Positions 1 through 8,957 of a stretch of DNA of 45,622 nucleotides are shown here, piece by piece (within the stretch, counting starts at the first letter, position 1; every line of letters starts with the position of its first letter). The DNA lies in the NCBI GenBank assembly GCA_019745075.1, contig JAIETR010000042.1, positions 1 to 45,622 of the forward strand. The letters are read 5' to 3'. This DNA is from Qipengyuania sp. GTDB lineage: Bacteria > Pseudomonadota > Alphaproteobacteria > Sphingomonadales > Sphingomonadaceae. Both the position numbers and the translations under genes were made by a program. The notes beneath the pieces were generated by a model. The model saw only the letters and a program-made list of their open reading frames with translations, ran no database searches and was not told the DNA's origin.

Positions 1-2
1 TC

Positions 3-248
3 TCGAGCCTCGCCACGATACCGAGCCTGCGCGACTATTGGACCGACGTGCCGGTCTTCAAGCCGCCGATGACGTCGCTGCGGGACGTCGACGAAGCCGG
101 CTATATCGTCGCGGCGATGCGCGATCCGCGGGCCCGCGGCAGGTCTGCGGACGTCGACCGACGGGACATTGCGAAGGTGATGAAGGAGATCAGGACCCAG
201 CGCGGGAGCGCCTCGGAACTCGACGCGGACGGGGGAAGCGATGGCTGA
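3..248 (+). CDS. drmA: DrmA C-terminus (DISARM helicase), truncated by the window edge
   Basis: Only the last 81 codons are present, open from the left edge to the TGA at 246-248. The visible tail (PVFKPPMTSLRDVDEAGYIV, then a charged helix) has no motif that identifies it alone. The assignment rests on context: it overlaps drmB by 8 bp in the order drmA-drmB-drmC known for DISARM, where DrmA is the large SNF2-like helicase that pairs with DrmB on incoming phage DNA. The helicase motifs and the accompanying methyltransferase must lie left of the window. The call is inference from neighbours. Confidence 0.6.
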   Translation, partial: SSLATIPSLRDYWTDVPVFKPPMTSLRDVDEAGYIVAAMRDPRARGRSADVDRRDIAKVMKEIRTQRGSASELDADGGSDG

Positions 249-2460
249 CAAGGCTGGAAAAGACTGGCGCAATACTCCGGCGCGGCGACCTTCGTCGATC
301 GGCGCCGCGCGGATCGATCCCGATCCCCTCGAACCCCCGACGATGTCGCGCTCGCGTGTGCAGATCGCGGGCTCCTACGCGCCCGGCGTGCTGATGACGT
401 GGGAGGGCGGCAAGGGCATCTGCCGCTCGGTCCCGCTGCCAAACGAGGCGAAGGACCTCAAGCCGACGACGATCGAACTGATCTTTGAGAACCTGAACGA
501 CGCGGTGACCAACTGGCGCGACCGGGTGATGAAGGTGCTGCCCGACGCGTTGCCCGAACTCGTCCTCGACACCCCGTTCCGCGATTCAAAGTCGGGCGAG
601 GCGCGCGTGCAGCGGACCGATTTCCAGATGACGAGCCCCGACAAGGTCGGATATGTCCCCTATCCGCTCCTCTACCGATGCGGCATCTGCGGCTCGACGC
701 GCGAGTTCGACAGCGTCGCCGACCAAGCGAGGCAGCCGCTGCCGAGGAAGTGCAACGGCCACGAGGCCCGTTGGACGCAGATCGACGTGGTCTACGCCCA
801 CTGGTCCGGCGACATCGAGCCGCTCAGCCCGTTCAACTACAACTTCGACCCGCAGACCGGCACCGCTCGGCAGATCAAAATGTGCACCTGCGGATCGTCT
901 AGTTTCAAGCTGCGGAACGCGGCCCCGGTGTTCTCGGAATGGCGATACGTCTGCGAGGGCTGCGGCGAGACGCGGGCGCTCAAGAAGGCGAACCCCGACA
1001 CGCTTGAGCGCCTGCAGATCCAGCAGAACGACGGCGGCCGGCAGTTCCAGTGGATCGAGGTCAACATGCTCCCGGTATCTTACCGGGCGAACTCGACCTT
1101 CTACGTCCAGCGGACCAGCTTCATCGTCTTCGAGGACAGCGCGGTCGTCGAGCTAATGACGCCGAAGCGGCGCGACGGCTTGGTCGCCAGGCTGGCGAAG
1201 ATACATGAGATACCGTTCGCCGAGCCCTCCGAGGACGAGATCCGCAAGCGCGTCGAGGCCGACCCGACGCGCGTGGGCGAGTGGGACGAATACGAGACCT
1301 ACATGGGCATGGCGGAGAAGGCGGAGTCCTCCGGCCGGGCCGACGCCGCCAGGCGGCACCGCGAGGCAGCGACCGACTTGCGCGAGACGTGGTTCGCCGA
1401 AGGCATCGCCGAACGCGGCCAGCTCGGCAGCCCCGCAGTGCTGCAGGGAATCGCCGTGCGCGAGGACTGGACCCGCCGCTACGACCCGATCCGCCTCACG
1501 GTGCAGCACGACGCGTTCGTGCGGGAGCACATCGACCAGGCAATGACGCGGCACGCAGCCGTGGACGTGATGGACCCGGACGTCGCGCTGACCGACGTGG
1601 TGAACGATCCGACCCGTAAGGCGAAATACCAGCATACCGTCGGGTCGTTGCTCAGCCACCTCGGCATGGAGCGCCTGGTCCTGATCCGCGGACTGCCGAT
1701 CTGCGAGTTCAGCTTCGGCTACACGCGCGTTTCGGCGACGCCGATTTACCAGCGGGAGCACAACGGCCAGCGCGTCGACATGCCGGTCCGGCTCAAGGCC
1801 TTCGACCAGCTGCCGATCGCGGACAACAAGCGGCCGATTTACGTCACGCAGCAGCTCAACGAGGCGCTCTACTTCCGTCTGGACGAGGCGCGGGTCCTGC
1901 GCTGGCTGGAGGCCAATCAGATCGTCGACGCGCCGGCTGACCATGCCGGGCGGGCGTATCTCGAGCGCTACGCCGACTTCGGCCCCTTCCTCGAGGAGTT
2001 CAAGGACCGCGAGGGCCAGGGTGGCTACCCCCGCACGCTGCCCGCCTACGTCTACCTCCTGCTCCACACGCTCTCGCACCAGATGATGCATTCGCTCGCC
2101 GACACCTCCGGCGTCGACCGGGACGGGATCGGCGAGCACATATTCCCCGCCGACCTGTCGTTCGTGATCTACCGCAAGGGGATGACGCCCGACCTCGGCA
2201 ACATCTCGGCGATGTGGCGCAACTACGCCGAGGCGTTCCTCAAGCGCGCGCTCGACCCAAGGACCCTGCGCTGCGGATCGGGCAGCCTCTGCGACTCGCG
2301 CGGCGCCGCCTGCCCGGCGTGCGTCATGGTATCCGAGGTGAGCTGCATCGCCTCTAACCTGCTGCTCTCTCGCGCGGTCCTCAAGGGGGGCAAGGGCCCC
2401 GAGTGGGAACCCCGCACTGCGCCGAACCTCGTCGGCTACTTTGATCCCAGCATCGCCTGA
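241..2460 (+). CDS. drmB: DrmB, DUF1998-type zinc protein of DISARM
   Basis: 739 aa. DISARM restricts phage; in known systems DrmA and DrmB form the core DNA-engaging complex, and DrmB belongs to the DUF1998/MZB group. Visible support: N-terminal zinc-ribbon pairs (C147/C150, C215/C217, C238/C241) and the typical DUF1998 C-terminal cysteine cluster at about 678-702 (LRCGSGSLCDSRGAACPAC, then a later Cys). A His-rich helix precedes it (LLHTLSHQMMHSLA), also usual for DUF1998. The start at 241 overlaps drmA by 8 bp and the TGA at 2458-2460 overlaps the drmC ATG (TGATG), so the genes are probably translationally coupled. Large antisense frames across it are GC-rich shadows. No helicase motif is seen in this protein. 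Confidence 0.9.
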   Translation: MADKAGKDWRNTPARRPSSIGAARIDPDPLEPPTMSRSRVQIAGSYAPGVLMTWEGGKGICRSVPLPNEAKDLKPTTIELIFENLNDAVTNWRDRVMKVLPDALPELVLDTPFRDSKSGEARVQRTDFQMTSPDKVGYVPYPLLYRCGICGSTREFDSVADQARQPLPRKCNGHEARWTQIDVVYAHWSGDIEPLSPFNYNFDPQTGTARQIKMCTCGSSSFKLRNAAPVFSEWRYVCEGCGETRALKKANPDTLERLQIQQNDGGRQFQWIEVNMLPVSYRANSTFYVQRTSFIVFEDSAVVELMTPKRRDGLVARLAKIHEIPFAEPSEDEIRKRVEADPTRVGEWDEYETYMGMAEKAESSGRADAARRHREAATDLRETWFAEGIAERGQLGSPAVLQGIAVREDWTRRYDPIRLTVQHDAFVREHIDQAMTRHAAVDVMDPDVALTDVVNDPTRKAKYQHTVGSLLSHLGMERLVLIRGLPICEFSFGYTRVSATPIYQREHNGQRVDMPVRLKAFDQLPIADNKRPIYVTQQLNEALYFRLDEARVLRWLEANQIVDAPADHAGRAYLERYADFGPFLEEFKDREGQGGYPRTLPAYVYLLLHTLSHQMMHSLADTSGVDRDGIGEHIFPADLSFVIYRKGMTPDLGNISAMWRNYAEAFLKRALDPRTLRCGSGSLCDSRGAACPACVMVSEVSCIASNLLLSRAVLKGGKGPEWEPRTAPNLVGYFDPSIA

Positions 2461-3005
2461 TGCCGGGAGAGATTCTCGTATCGCCGAAGGCTACGGCCCG
2501 CCTCGTGGTGACCATGCCGCCCGAGCCAAGCCGGCTCGCCAGCGCGCTCGCCGCGGACATCGCCAGCGAATATGTCGCGCTCACCCGCACGACGGACGCA
2601 TTCCAGCACGTCGCCGGTCTCGCGCGCCAGCGCTTCACCATCATGATCCCCTATATCGACCGGGTCGGCGCGGCTTGGGCGGCCGACCTCTTCGAGGCGA
2701 CAACCGCGACCGAACGCATGCTGGTGCTCCGCGACGCGACGCAGCTCCTCTCATGCGGCGCCGAGGGGAAGCGGATTGAGTCAATCGCGACGCGCATCAT
2801 CGACTACGGCGGCGCCGACAGCGCGAACGAGACGTTTCACGCGAAGATCGTCCTAGCCGACGGTGTCGCCGCCTATGTGGGCTCGGCGAACCTGTTGAGG
2901 CGATCGAAGTCGACCAACCTGGAGTGCGGGATGTTGGTCGAAGGCCCGGCCGTCGCGGCTGTAAAGGTCCTGCTCGACGCCGTGATTTCAATGGCAAACA
3001 GTTGA
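2460..3005 (+). CDS. drmC: DrmC, phospholipase D-like nuclease of DISARM
   Basis: 181 aa. One complete HKD motif is visible: H127, K129, D134, then G141-S142-x-N144 (FHAKIVLADGVAAYVGSAN), with E155 downstream where PLD enzymes often carry an acid. A single HKD copy implies that it works as a dimer, as in small PLD-family nucleases. DrmC is the PLD component of DISARM; in the literature it is often dispensable for protection. It overlaps the drmB stop by one base. It is short for DrmC (many are 230-260 aa), so the N-terminal half may be reduced, although the upstream frame gives no better start. The assignment is firm because of its partner drmB. Confidence 0.87.
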   Translation: MPGEILVSPKATARLVVTMPPEPSRLASALAADIASEYVALTRTTDAFQHVAGLARQRFTIMIPYIDRVGAAWAADLFEATTATERMLVLRDATQLLSCGAEGKRIESIATRIIDYGGADSANETFHAKIVLADGVAAYVGSANLLRRSKSTNLECGMLVEGPAVAAVKVLLDAVISMANS

Positions 3006-3341
3006 CGTGCCCTCTGAGACGAAAATCTACGACTGCGGCGGTGGAACGCGCGCGTCAGGGTGGTCGATCGCGCAGCGCTACCCTGCTCCTGTGTTCCTCG
3101 ACGTCGATTGTTGCATCAACACTGGCATCCTAGTGCGTCAAGATGCCTTTTGGCCGGACACGTTACCGACGCGATGCTCGGCGCGCGCGGCTCGGCTGTA
3201 GGGCAACGGTCCACCCTGATAGATTGAGCGTCTGCTTTTGATCATACGTGAAGTCACAGTGGATGGCTGGTTTTGGCGCAAAGCCGAAGGGTAGGGGCTC
3301 CCGCGGACATCCGATCCAGTCTCGCTTGCTCCGGATCCATG
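3006..3341. other. Intergenic gap between DISARM and the arsenic operon
   Basis: About 336 bp without a convincing gene. A 64-codon frame at 3007-3201 starts just after drmC (Cys-rich, FLDVDCCINTGIL) but has no recognisable family and no ribosome site, so it is not called. No strong hairpin plus T-run terminator is visible. The join may be an old junction between two cargo blocks. Confidence 0.4.
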
Positions 3342-3369
3342 TTGACGCGAGCATCGCATCAACTATTCC
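3342..3369 (+). promoter_or_regulatory. Candidate promoter of the ars operon (leaderless arsR)
   Basis: TTGACG at 3342-3347, a 16-bp spacer and TATTCC at 3364-3369 give a plausible sigma-70-type promoter. Its start point would fall at or next to the arsR ATG at 3376, and no Shine-Dalgarno stands in front of that ATG, so the message may be leaderless. ArsR would be expected to bind here, but I see no clear operator dyad. Confidence 0.4.
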
Positions 3370-3375
3370 GGATGT

Positions 3376-3705
3376 ATGGATATCTTATCAGCTGTCGAGT
3401 CGCTTTCCGCACTGGCGCAGCCAACAAGGCTTCGCGTTTTTCAGATGCTCGTCCGACACGAACCCGATGGGCTGATCGCGGGCGACATAGCCAAGCTCAT
3501 CGAAACGCCGCAGAACACGATGTCGGCGCATTTGGCGGTGTTATCGCGCGCCGGCCTGATCACGTCCGAGCGGCGGGGCCGCCAGATCATCTACCGAGCA
3601 AGTCTCGAGGGCCTGCGTCAGCTCACCGTATTCCTGATCAAGGACTGCTGTGAGGCCCGTGCGGAGCTCTGCGAGCCACTCCTCGCCGAACTGACCTGCT
3701 GCTGA
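3376..3705 (+). CDS. arsR: ArsR-family arsenic-responsive repressor
   Basis: 109 aa, usual length for the family. A winged helix-turn-helix is clear: LAQPTRLRVFQMLVRHEPDG, then IAKLIETPQNTMSAHLAVLSRAGLI as the recognition part, then the wing (ERRGRQIIYRA). The metalloid site appears to lie in the C-terminal part, which holds Cys pairs (KDCCEARAELCEP and a terminal TCC), unlike the ELCVCDL site in helix alpha-3 of E. coli ArsR. As(III) binding to such thiols releases the repressor from its own promoter. It is first in a tightly packed ars operon, with arsC 10 bp downstream. Confidence 0.93.
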   Translation: MDILSAVESLSALAQPTRLRVFQMLVRHEPDGLIAGDIAKLIETPQNTMSAHLAVLSRAGLITSERRGRQIIYRASLEGLRQLTVFLIKDCCEARAELCEPLLAELTCC

Positions 3706-3714
3706 AGGATCATC

Positions 3715-4161
3715 ATGAACACGAACGACGTGACGGCAACCGACATCGTCATCTATCACAACCCTGAGTGTGGCACGTCACGAAATGCCTTGGCTCTGAT
3801 CCGGAATTCGGGGCTCGAGCCGCACGTGATTGAGTATCTTAAAACACCGCCCTCGCGCACAATGCTGGTGCAGCTGATCGAGCGCGCCGGCCTGACCCCG
3901 CGCCAGCTTCTACGGGAGAAGGGAACCCCCTTTGCCGAGCTCGGCCTTGGCGATGAGAGCCTGGATGACGAGGCGATTCTCGACGCCATGATGGAGCACC
4001 CGATCCTCATCAACCGGCCGCTGGTGGTCACGCCTTTGGGCGTGCGCCTGTGCCGTCCATCCGAGGTCGTCCTCGACATCCTGCCCCAGTCACAGCAGGG
4101 CGCCTTCGCCAAGGAGGATGGTGAGCAGGTCGTCGACGCCGCCGGCCAGCGGGTGCGCTGA
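3715..4161 (+). CDS. arsC: Arsenate reductase, glutaredoxin-linked ArsC
   Basis: 148 aa, close to the 141 aa of the plasmid R773 enzyme. It reduces As(V) to As(III) with glutathione and glutaredoxin in the cytoplasm. The signature HNPECGTSRN holds the catalytic Cys19. Conserved arginines follow in TPPSR, LLREKGTPF and INRPLVV, which bind the oxyanion. The C-terminal tail (after about residue 120) is longer than usual and variable. The gene overlaps acr3 by one base (TGATG at 4159-4163), so reductase and exporter are made together. A clear family match. Confidence 0.94.
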   Translation: MNTNDVTATDIVIYHNPECGTSRNALALIRNSGLEPHVIEYLKTPPSRTMLVQLIERAGLTPRQLLREKGTPFAELGLGDESLDDEAILDAMMEHPILINRPLVVTPLGVRLCRPSEVVLDILPQSQQGAFAKEDGEQVVDAAGQRVR

Positions 4162-5228
4162 TGGCGACCCTTGCATCCGAGGCGCAGCGCCCAACGATGA
4201 GCACGTTCGAGCGCTACCTTAGCATCTGGGTCGCCCTCTGCATCATCGCAGGCATCGCCCTCGGCCACCTGTTCCCCGGAGCGTTCGCAGCGATCGCTGC
4301 CGCGGAGGTCGCCCGCGTCAATCTGGTCGTCGCGGTGCTGATCTGGCTGATGATCATCCCGATGCTCCTCAAGATCGACTTCGGCTCGCTCGGTAGCGTC
4401 AGGCAGCACTGGAGGGGCGTCGGCGTCACGCTCTTCATCAACTGGGCGGTGAAACCTTTCTCGATGGCGCTCCTGGGCACGTTCTTCATCGGCTGGCTGT
4501 TCGCGCCGATGCTGCCGTCCGGGGAGATTTCCTCCTACATCGCAGGGCTGATCCTGCTCGCGGCCGCTCCCTGCACCGCCATGGTCTTCGTCTGGTCGAA
4601 CCTGTGCGACGGGGAACCCACCTATACGCTCAGCCAGGTCGCGCTGAACGACGTCATCATGGTGTTCGCCTTCGCTCCGCTGGTGGGGCTGCTGCTCGGC
4701 GTAGCAGCCATCACGGTGCCGTGGGAGACCCTGCTTCTATCAGTGGCCCTCTACATCGTTGCGCCCGTAATTGTCGCGCAGCTGCTGCGGAGGGCCACGC
4801 TGGCGAAGGGAGGCAAGTCAGCCCTGGACGATCTTCTGGCAAAGCTCGGTCCCATATCCCTTATCTCGCTGCTCGCCACGCTCGTCCTCCTGTTCGGCTT
4901 CCAGGGAGAGCAGATCATCGAGCAGCCGCTAGTCATCGCTTTGCTGGCGGTGCCGATCCTGATCCAGGTCTACTTCAATGCCGGGCTCGCCTACTGGCTC
5001 AGTCGCCGCTTCGGCGTCGCCTGGTGCGTCGCGGCGCCTGCAGCGCTCATCGGCGCCTCCAACTTCTTCGAACTCGCCGTCGCGGCGGCGATCTCCCTCT
5101 TCGGCCTCAATTCTGGCGCAGCTCTGGCAACCGTTGTCGGGGTGCTGGTCGAGGTGCCGGTGATGCTTTCGGTGGTGAAAATAGTGAAGAGGAGCCGTGG
5201 CTGGTATGAGCGGGGCGTCACTGCATGA
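4161..5228 (+). CDS. acr3: Arsenite efflux permease, Acr3 type
   Basis: 355 aa, with about ten hydrophobic segments. It exports As(III) across the inner membrane by proton antiport. The family signature in the fourth transmembrane helix is present: AAAPCTAMVFVWSNLCDG, in which C138 is the conserved cysteine needed for transport. A second conserved part (GASNFFELAVAAA) lies near residue 295. It is a carrier of the BASS/Acr3 fold, not the unrelated 12-helix ArsB, although databases often label it arsB. The ATG overlaps arsC, and the stop overlaps the arsN2 start (ATGA at 5225-5228). Confidence 0.93.
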   Translation: MATLASEAQRPTMSTFERYLSIWVALCIIAGIALGHLFPGAFAAIAAAEVARVNLVVAVLIWLMIIPMLLKIDFGSLGSVRQHWRGVGVTLFINWAVKPFSMALLGTFFIGWLFAPMLPSGEISSYIAGLILLAAAPCTAMVFVWSNLCDGEPTYTLSQVALNDVIMVFAFAPLVGLLLGVAAITVPWETLLLSVALYIVAPVIVAQLLRRATLAKGGKSALDDLLAKLGPISLISLLATLVLLFGFQGEQIIEQPLVIALLAVPILIQVYFNAGLAYWLSRRFGVAWCVAAPAALIGASNFFELAVAAAISLFGLNSGAALATVVGVLVEVPVMLSVVKIVKRSRGWYERGVTA

Positions 5229-5662
5229 ACGTCATCATGACGCCGGTCGCTGCCGACGGATTGCCCGAACTGGCAGCGTCACTCGCGCCGGAGGGATTGC
5301 CGACCAGCGACCTGGCCGAGCCGGGCCGCACTTTCTGGCGCTTCTCTGACGACGAGGGGCTTCTCGGCTTCGGTGGAATCGAAGGATCTGGCGAGGAGCG
5401 ACTGCTGCGATCGGTGGTGATCTCCGCCGATCGGCGAGGCAATGGCGCCGGCCAAAAGATTGTCGCCGCGATTGAAGCTGCGGCGGTTGGAGATGGCGTC
5501 CAGCGTCTTCACCTGCTCACGACGAGCGCAGCGTCGTTCTTCCATGCGATCGGCTATCAGGATGCAGACCGTGGGAGGGTGCCGCCGGAGATTGCCTCAA
5601 CCGCGCAATTCGCCTCGCTGTGTCCGGCCAGCGCCACCTATCTCGTCAAGGATCTTGGATGA
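5225..5662 (+). CDS. arsN2: ArsN2-like GNAT acetyltransferase
   Basis: 145 aa. The GNAT fold is visible in the acetyl-CoA loop ([21 protein letters not shown], about residues 67-87, with the RxGxGxG-like turn) and in the late strand [14 protein letters not shown] small group of GNAT proteins encoded in ars operons is named ArsN2. ArsN1 acetylates the herbicide phosphinothricin and related organoarsenicals; the ArsN2 substrate is less certain. It overlaps acr3 (ATGA) and arsH (ATG at 5659), so it is an integral part of this operon. The family call is good; the substrate is not known from the sequence. Confidence 0.82.
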   Translation: MNVIMTPVAADGLPELAASLAPEGLPTSDLAEPGRTFWRFSDDEGLLGFGGIEGSGEERLLRSVVISADRRGNGAGQKIVAAIEAAAVGDGVQRLHLLTTSAASFFHAIGYQDADRGRVPPEIASTAQFASLCPASATYLVKDLG

Positions 5663-6405
5663 GCCGCCTGCGCACCTTGAGCGATCCGGATGTCTTCCCG
5701 GCACTTGATCCGGCCTATGTCATTCGCAGGCCCGCCGGCGGCATCGGGGACGATCAACAACCGCCCCGCATCCTGCTGCTCTATGGATCTCTTCGGGAGC
5801 GCTCCTTCTCCCGTCTGGCGACCGAGGAAGCTGCACGCCTGCTACAGCTGTTCGGGGCCGAAACGCGCATATTCGATCCGTCGGACCTGCCGCTTCCCGA
5901 TCAGATCAAGGGCGACGATCATCCCGCCGTGCGCGAGCTTCGCGAACTCTCGATGTGGTCGGAGGGGCAGGTCTGGTGCAGCCCAGAGCGACATGGCCAG
6001 GTCACGGGCATCATGAAGGCGCAGATCGATCACCTGCCGCTGGAGATGAAGGGCATGCGCCCGACGCAGGGCCGCACGCTCGCGGTGATGCAGGTGTCGG
6101 GTGGGTCCCAGTCGTTCAATGCGGTCAACACGTTACGCCTGCTCGGCCGCTGGATGCGGATGTTCACCATCCCGAACCAATCATCAGTCGCGATGGCTTG
6201 GAAGGAGTTCGATGAAGCGGGGCGCATGAAGCCCTCCAGCTATTACGATCGCATCGTCGATGTGATGGAGGAGCTGGTGCGCATCACCGTTCTCATGCGC
6301 CCGCATGCAGCTCAGCTGGTCGACCGCTATTCGGAGCGAAAGGCTGGAGCGCGACCCGTTCGCCCTGAGCAGGATCTGGCGACGCTCTCAACCGCCAGTC
6401 GGTAG
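5659..6405 (+). CDS. arsH: ArsH, NADPH-dependent FMN reductase of arsenic resistance
   Basis: 248 aa. ArsH oxidises trivalent organoarsenicals using FMN and has quinone/flavin reductase activity. The flavodoxin-like phosphate loop is seen as [20 protein letters not shown] (about residues 39-58). The family motif [20 protein letters not shown] follows, then the C-terminal part [16 protein letters not shown]. The start at 5659 overlaps the arsN2 stop (ATGA), and the family N-terminus begins shortly after it; an in-frame upstream ATG at 5620 would extend it into arsN2 and was rejected. It is the last gene of the ars operon and converges on the CBASS genes. Confidence 0.93.
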   Translation: MSRLRTLSDPDVFPALDPAYVIRRPAGGIGDDQQPPRILLLYGSLRERSFSRLATEEAARLLQLFGAETRIFDPSDLPLPDQIKGDDHPAVRELRELSMWSEGQVWCSPERHGQVTGIMKAQIDHLPLEMKGMRPTQGRTLAVMQVSGGSQSFNAVNTLRLLGRWMRMFTIPNQSSVAMAWKEFDEAGRMKPSSYYDRIVDVMEELVRITVLMRPHAAQLVDRYSERKAGARPVRPEQDLATLSTASR

Positions 6406-6532
6406 CCCAAAAAGGACCTCGGACCCCGATCAGCCGAGCGTCGACAGGACGCTTTGGAAACGAGGGCGAGTTGAACACCGTGCAAGCGCTAGGAGGCGTC
6501 AACACCCACGCCTGGACCGCATGACACCGGCT

Positions 6533-7888
6533 TCAGCGGCGGCCGCGGAACATGCCGCCGACAATCTTAACCATCATCGTGGCCGTCGCGACAGTGACGC
6601 CATTCTTGATGACGTTGCACGTCATGGTGTGATTGCCTTTGTAAGCAGTGCTCGTCCACCATTGCGGATCGTCGCTGTTAGCCTCACCCGACCAGGCCAA
6701 CTGCTGCGCCTGACGTGCCTCGTCGCCCTTGTTGGCTATGTCATAGCGGATCGAAAACGGCGGCGGCACATTGGTATCTTCCACGAAGAAGCGAAGTCCG
6801 AGGTTTTTCGGCACCACCTGCCCACGATACCGTGAGATGATGCGGCCACGCTCGGATTTGGCGAGGTCGCAACCCATCCGGACCCAATAGCCGCCGACGC
6901 CCGTATCCGCCTTTGCAAGCCTGGCCTCCTCCAGCACCTCCTGGCCTGCCCAGAACATGTGATTGAAGATCCAGTCCCAAGCCGCGCGTGCCTTCTCGCG
7001 GGTGCAGCCGTGTTCGAAGAGGACCGCCAGCTTCGGCATGTTCGCTGCGAGTTTGTCCCTCATCAGAGTTACCTGGTTGAGATACTCGGCCTTCCCAGTG
7101 AGTTCGCGTCCGCCACCGTTTGGGTGCCAGACCTGACAGCTGATCCGCAGGCGGGACTCGATGGCCGCGAGGGTGTTGTAGAGCGCCACGTCGTCGCGAT
7201 CGCGATCCGGGCGGTAGCACTCGACCACCAGCGCCGAGGTGATCATGCCGCCAGGCAGGTTCCAAGAGGTGCGGGAGCGACAGAACCATTTCACCAGTCG
7301 AACTATTCGCCGCAGTTGGTTCGCCCTGACGGCGGGCAGATTGCCCCAGGCATCGGCCTTCGGCGACTTGTCCTCGACCGCCTTCTGGAACCAGGTCGTC
7401 ACCTCGGCTGGATCGCGCTCGACCCATTCCGTGCTGGCGTGCTCATGCGTCGTGATGCCGAAGATGGCGGTCGAACGCCGATACACGGCAAAGTCGAGAT
7501 GGTAGCCGTCGGCATACCACACCGTCACCGCGTTGGTGCGCGCTTCAGGATCGTGCAGGAAGTTCGTCCCGCGCTTGCAAAGCGCATCCCGCACGCGCTG
7601 GCGAGCCGAAAGCGCGCCCGTCGGCAGGTCGTCCTTCTCGAATATCAACGCCACGTCGATGTCGTGATTACTCTCGCCGGCCGGGTCATTGATCACTGTG
7701 CCCATGGCGTAGCCGCCCTGGTTGCGCCATGCCTTGAACACGGGCTTGCCGAGGTCACCCAGTCCGTTGCGGATCCGGTCGAGATTCGTCGTCCGCACCT
7801 CGACAAGGCGCTTTTCGGACTCGGAGTCGAGCTTCACGTGCTGATCGTGGAACGACAGCAGGTCCGCGGCCATATCGTGCATTGCCAT
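6533..7888 (-). CDS. CBASS CD-NTase (cGAS/DncV-like nucleotidyltransferase) with AGS-C domain
   Basis: 451 aa. On phage infection such enzymes make a cyclic oligonucleotide that activates a partner effector. The nucleotidyltransferase motif is complete: G58-G59 in NQGGYAMGTV, the metal-binding acids D76 and D78 in HDIDVALIF, and a third Asp at D132 (YHLDFAVY). The last about 80 residues match the AGS-C (adenylyl/guanylyl and SMODS C-terminal sensor) pattern: IRYDIANKGDEA, then TAYKGNHTMTCNVI and a final strand TATMMVKIVGG. A start with MAM at 7888 follows an AGGA ribosome site. It lies one base downstream of the SAVED gene, so the two form an operon. The exact product (cyclic di- or trinucleotide) cannot be told here. 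Confidence 0.9.
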   Translation of the reverse strand: MAMHDMAADLLSFHDQHVKLDSESEKRLVEVRTTNLDRIRNGLGDLGKPVFKAWRNQGGYAMGTVINDPAGESNHDIDVALIFEKDDLPTGALSARQRVRDALCKRGTNFLHDPEARTNAVTVWYADGYHLDFAVYRRSTAIFGITTHEHASTEWVERDPAEVTTWFQKAVEDKSPKADAWGNLPAVRANQLRRIVRLVKWFCRSRTSWNLPGGMITSALVVECYRPDRDRDDVALYNTLAAIESRLRISCQVWHPNGGGRELTGKAEYLNQVTLMRDKLAANMPKLAVLFEHGCTREKARAAWDWIFNHMFWAGQEVLEEARLAKADTGVGGYWVRMGCDLAKSERGRIISRYRGQVVPKNLGLRFFVEDTNVPPPFSIRYDIANKGDEARQAQQLAWSGEANSDDPQWWTSTAYKGNHTMTCNVIKNGVTVATATMMVKIVGGMFRGRR

Positions 7889-7889
7889 C

Positions 7890-8957
7890 TCAGTTCCTGA
7901 CCACTTGTCCAGCGCCGGGCGCTCCGTTCACCTCAATGCCCCAAGGGTAAGGCTTGGGCGCGTTCCTATCATATGCGTAGACGCGCACCGGCGGGTGCAG
8001 CGTTCGACTGACGATCCGTCCCAAGGCGAAGCCGACCGACATGGGCGCCGAGCAGAAGACGTGCACCCGGGCTCCAGCCGGCAGCCCGCGAACGGCGTCG
8101 AGAGCGTCCCGGAATTGCCGAGCGAGTTCCGCGACCTGCCCCTCATGCGTGATGCAGTCGAGCGCCGGAGCGGCCACGGTCACCCGGATCAACTGCCCAG
8201 CGGCAGGCACGCTCGCGGCGATCTCCGCGGCAGCGATCGCGTAGCTTACCTCTACGGAGATCGCGACCTCCGGGCCAAACCCGATCGGCTCGCTTTGGGT
8301 CGTCACGCCAAGGTCTGGTCCCGGTCCGGCCGTCAGCGCGGTCCACCGGTGGTCGTGCCGGTGCCATTCGAAGCTCCGCAGCCGCATCCAGCTCGCCAGC
8401 TGATAGCCGGCAAGCAGCTGAAAGGGCGCGTGGATGACGCCGCAGTAGCCCAGATCAGCGTCCGGATTAACACCCAAGATGGCGGTGATCTGGTCGGGCA
8501 TCCTGAGCTGCTTGCTGAGAGCGGCCTCCAGCCCAGGAGGCGTAGCCTGGAGCTCCAGGCTCAGGTCGACCTGAAGGTGGCGGAGGTCGCGTCTCGCAAT
8601 GTCCGGCGGTAGCTCCTCTCGGCGGATGTCTCGGACGACCGGGGCGAAGCCAACATGCTTCACAGCGAGAAAAGTGCCGATGGTCGATCCACGGCCGTCG
8701 AAGAGCCGGATCATTGCCCGCTCCAGCCGGCCCTGCCCGGTGAAGGCGAGGAGCAGCAGGACGCCACCGAACAGAACCATCAGCGCGCCAACCCAAGGCG
8801 GCGCTTCGAGATAGAGGCCGAGGTCCAACCAGCGATTCAGCCCGGCAAGAACCGCGTCCTTGAACCCAGGCGACAGAATGCCGACCCCCGCGGCCGCCAG
8901 AAGGCTTCCCAATCCTCCTAGCGCAATCCTGCTCCTGGTATCGGCGTCATCGTTCAT
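7890..8957 (-). CDS. CBASS effector: two-transmembrane SAVED protein
   Basis: 355 aa. Two N-terminal membrane helices (about 11-29 and 54-73, ALMVLFGGVLLLLAFTG) are followed by a soluble domain. Its C-terminal half has the SAVED pattern: VSVTVAAPALD-like strand (RVTVAAPALDCITHE), then VHVFCSAPMSVGFALGRIVS and the RTLHPPVRVYAYDR end. SAVED domains bind cyclic nucleotides from the neighbouring CD-NTase; 2TM-SAVED proteins (Cap14-like) are thought to damage the inner membrane and kill the infected cell. I chose the ATG at 8957, which has a GGGG-type ribosome site, over an upstream start at 9053. It precedes the cyclase gene, the reverse of the common order. No Cap2/Cap3 or HORMA/TRIP13 gene is present, so this is a minimal (type I) system. 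Confidence 0.85.
   Translation of the reverse strand: MNDDADTRSRIALGGLGSLLAAAGVGILSPGFKDAVLAGLNRWLDLGLYLEAPPWVGALMVLFGGVLLLLAFTGQGRLERAMIRLFDGRGSTIGTFLAVKHVGFAPVVRDIRREELPPDIARRDLRHLQVDLSLELQATPPGLEAALSKQLRMPDQITAILGVNPDADLGYCGVIHAPFQLLAGYQLASWMRLRSFEWHRHDHRWTALTAGPGPDLGVTTQSEPIGFGPEVAISVEVSYAIAAAEIAASVPAAGQLIRVTVAAPALDCITHEGQVAELARQFRDALDAVRGLPAGARVHVFCSAPMSVGFALGRIVSRTLHPPVRVYAYDRNAPKPYPWGIEVNGAPGAGQVVRN

Noticed and set aside
1153..2139. 328-aa minus-strand frame inside drmB
   Set aside because: Antisense shadow of high-GC third codon positions; low-complexity Val/Leu/Arg content and no family.
3007..3201. 64-aa frame after drmC
   Set aside because: No ribosome site and no recognised family; kept only as a note in the gap entry.
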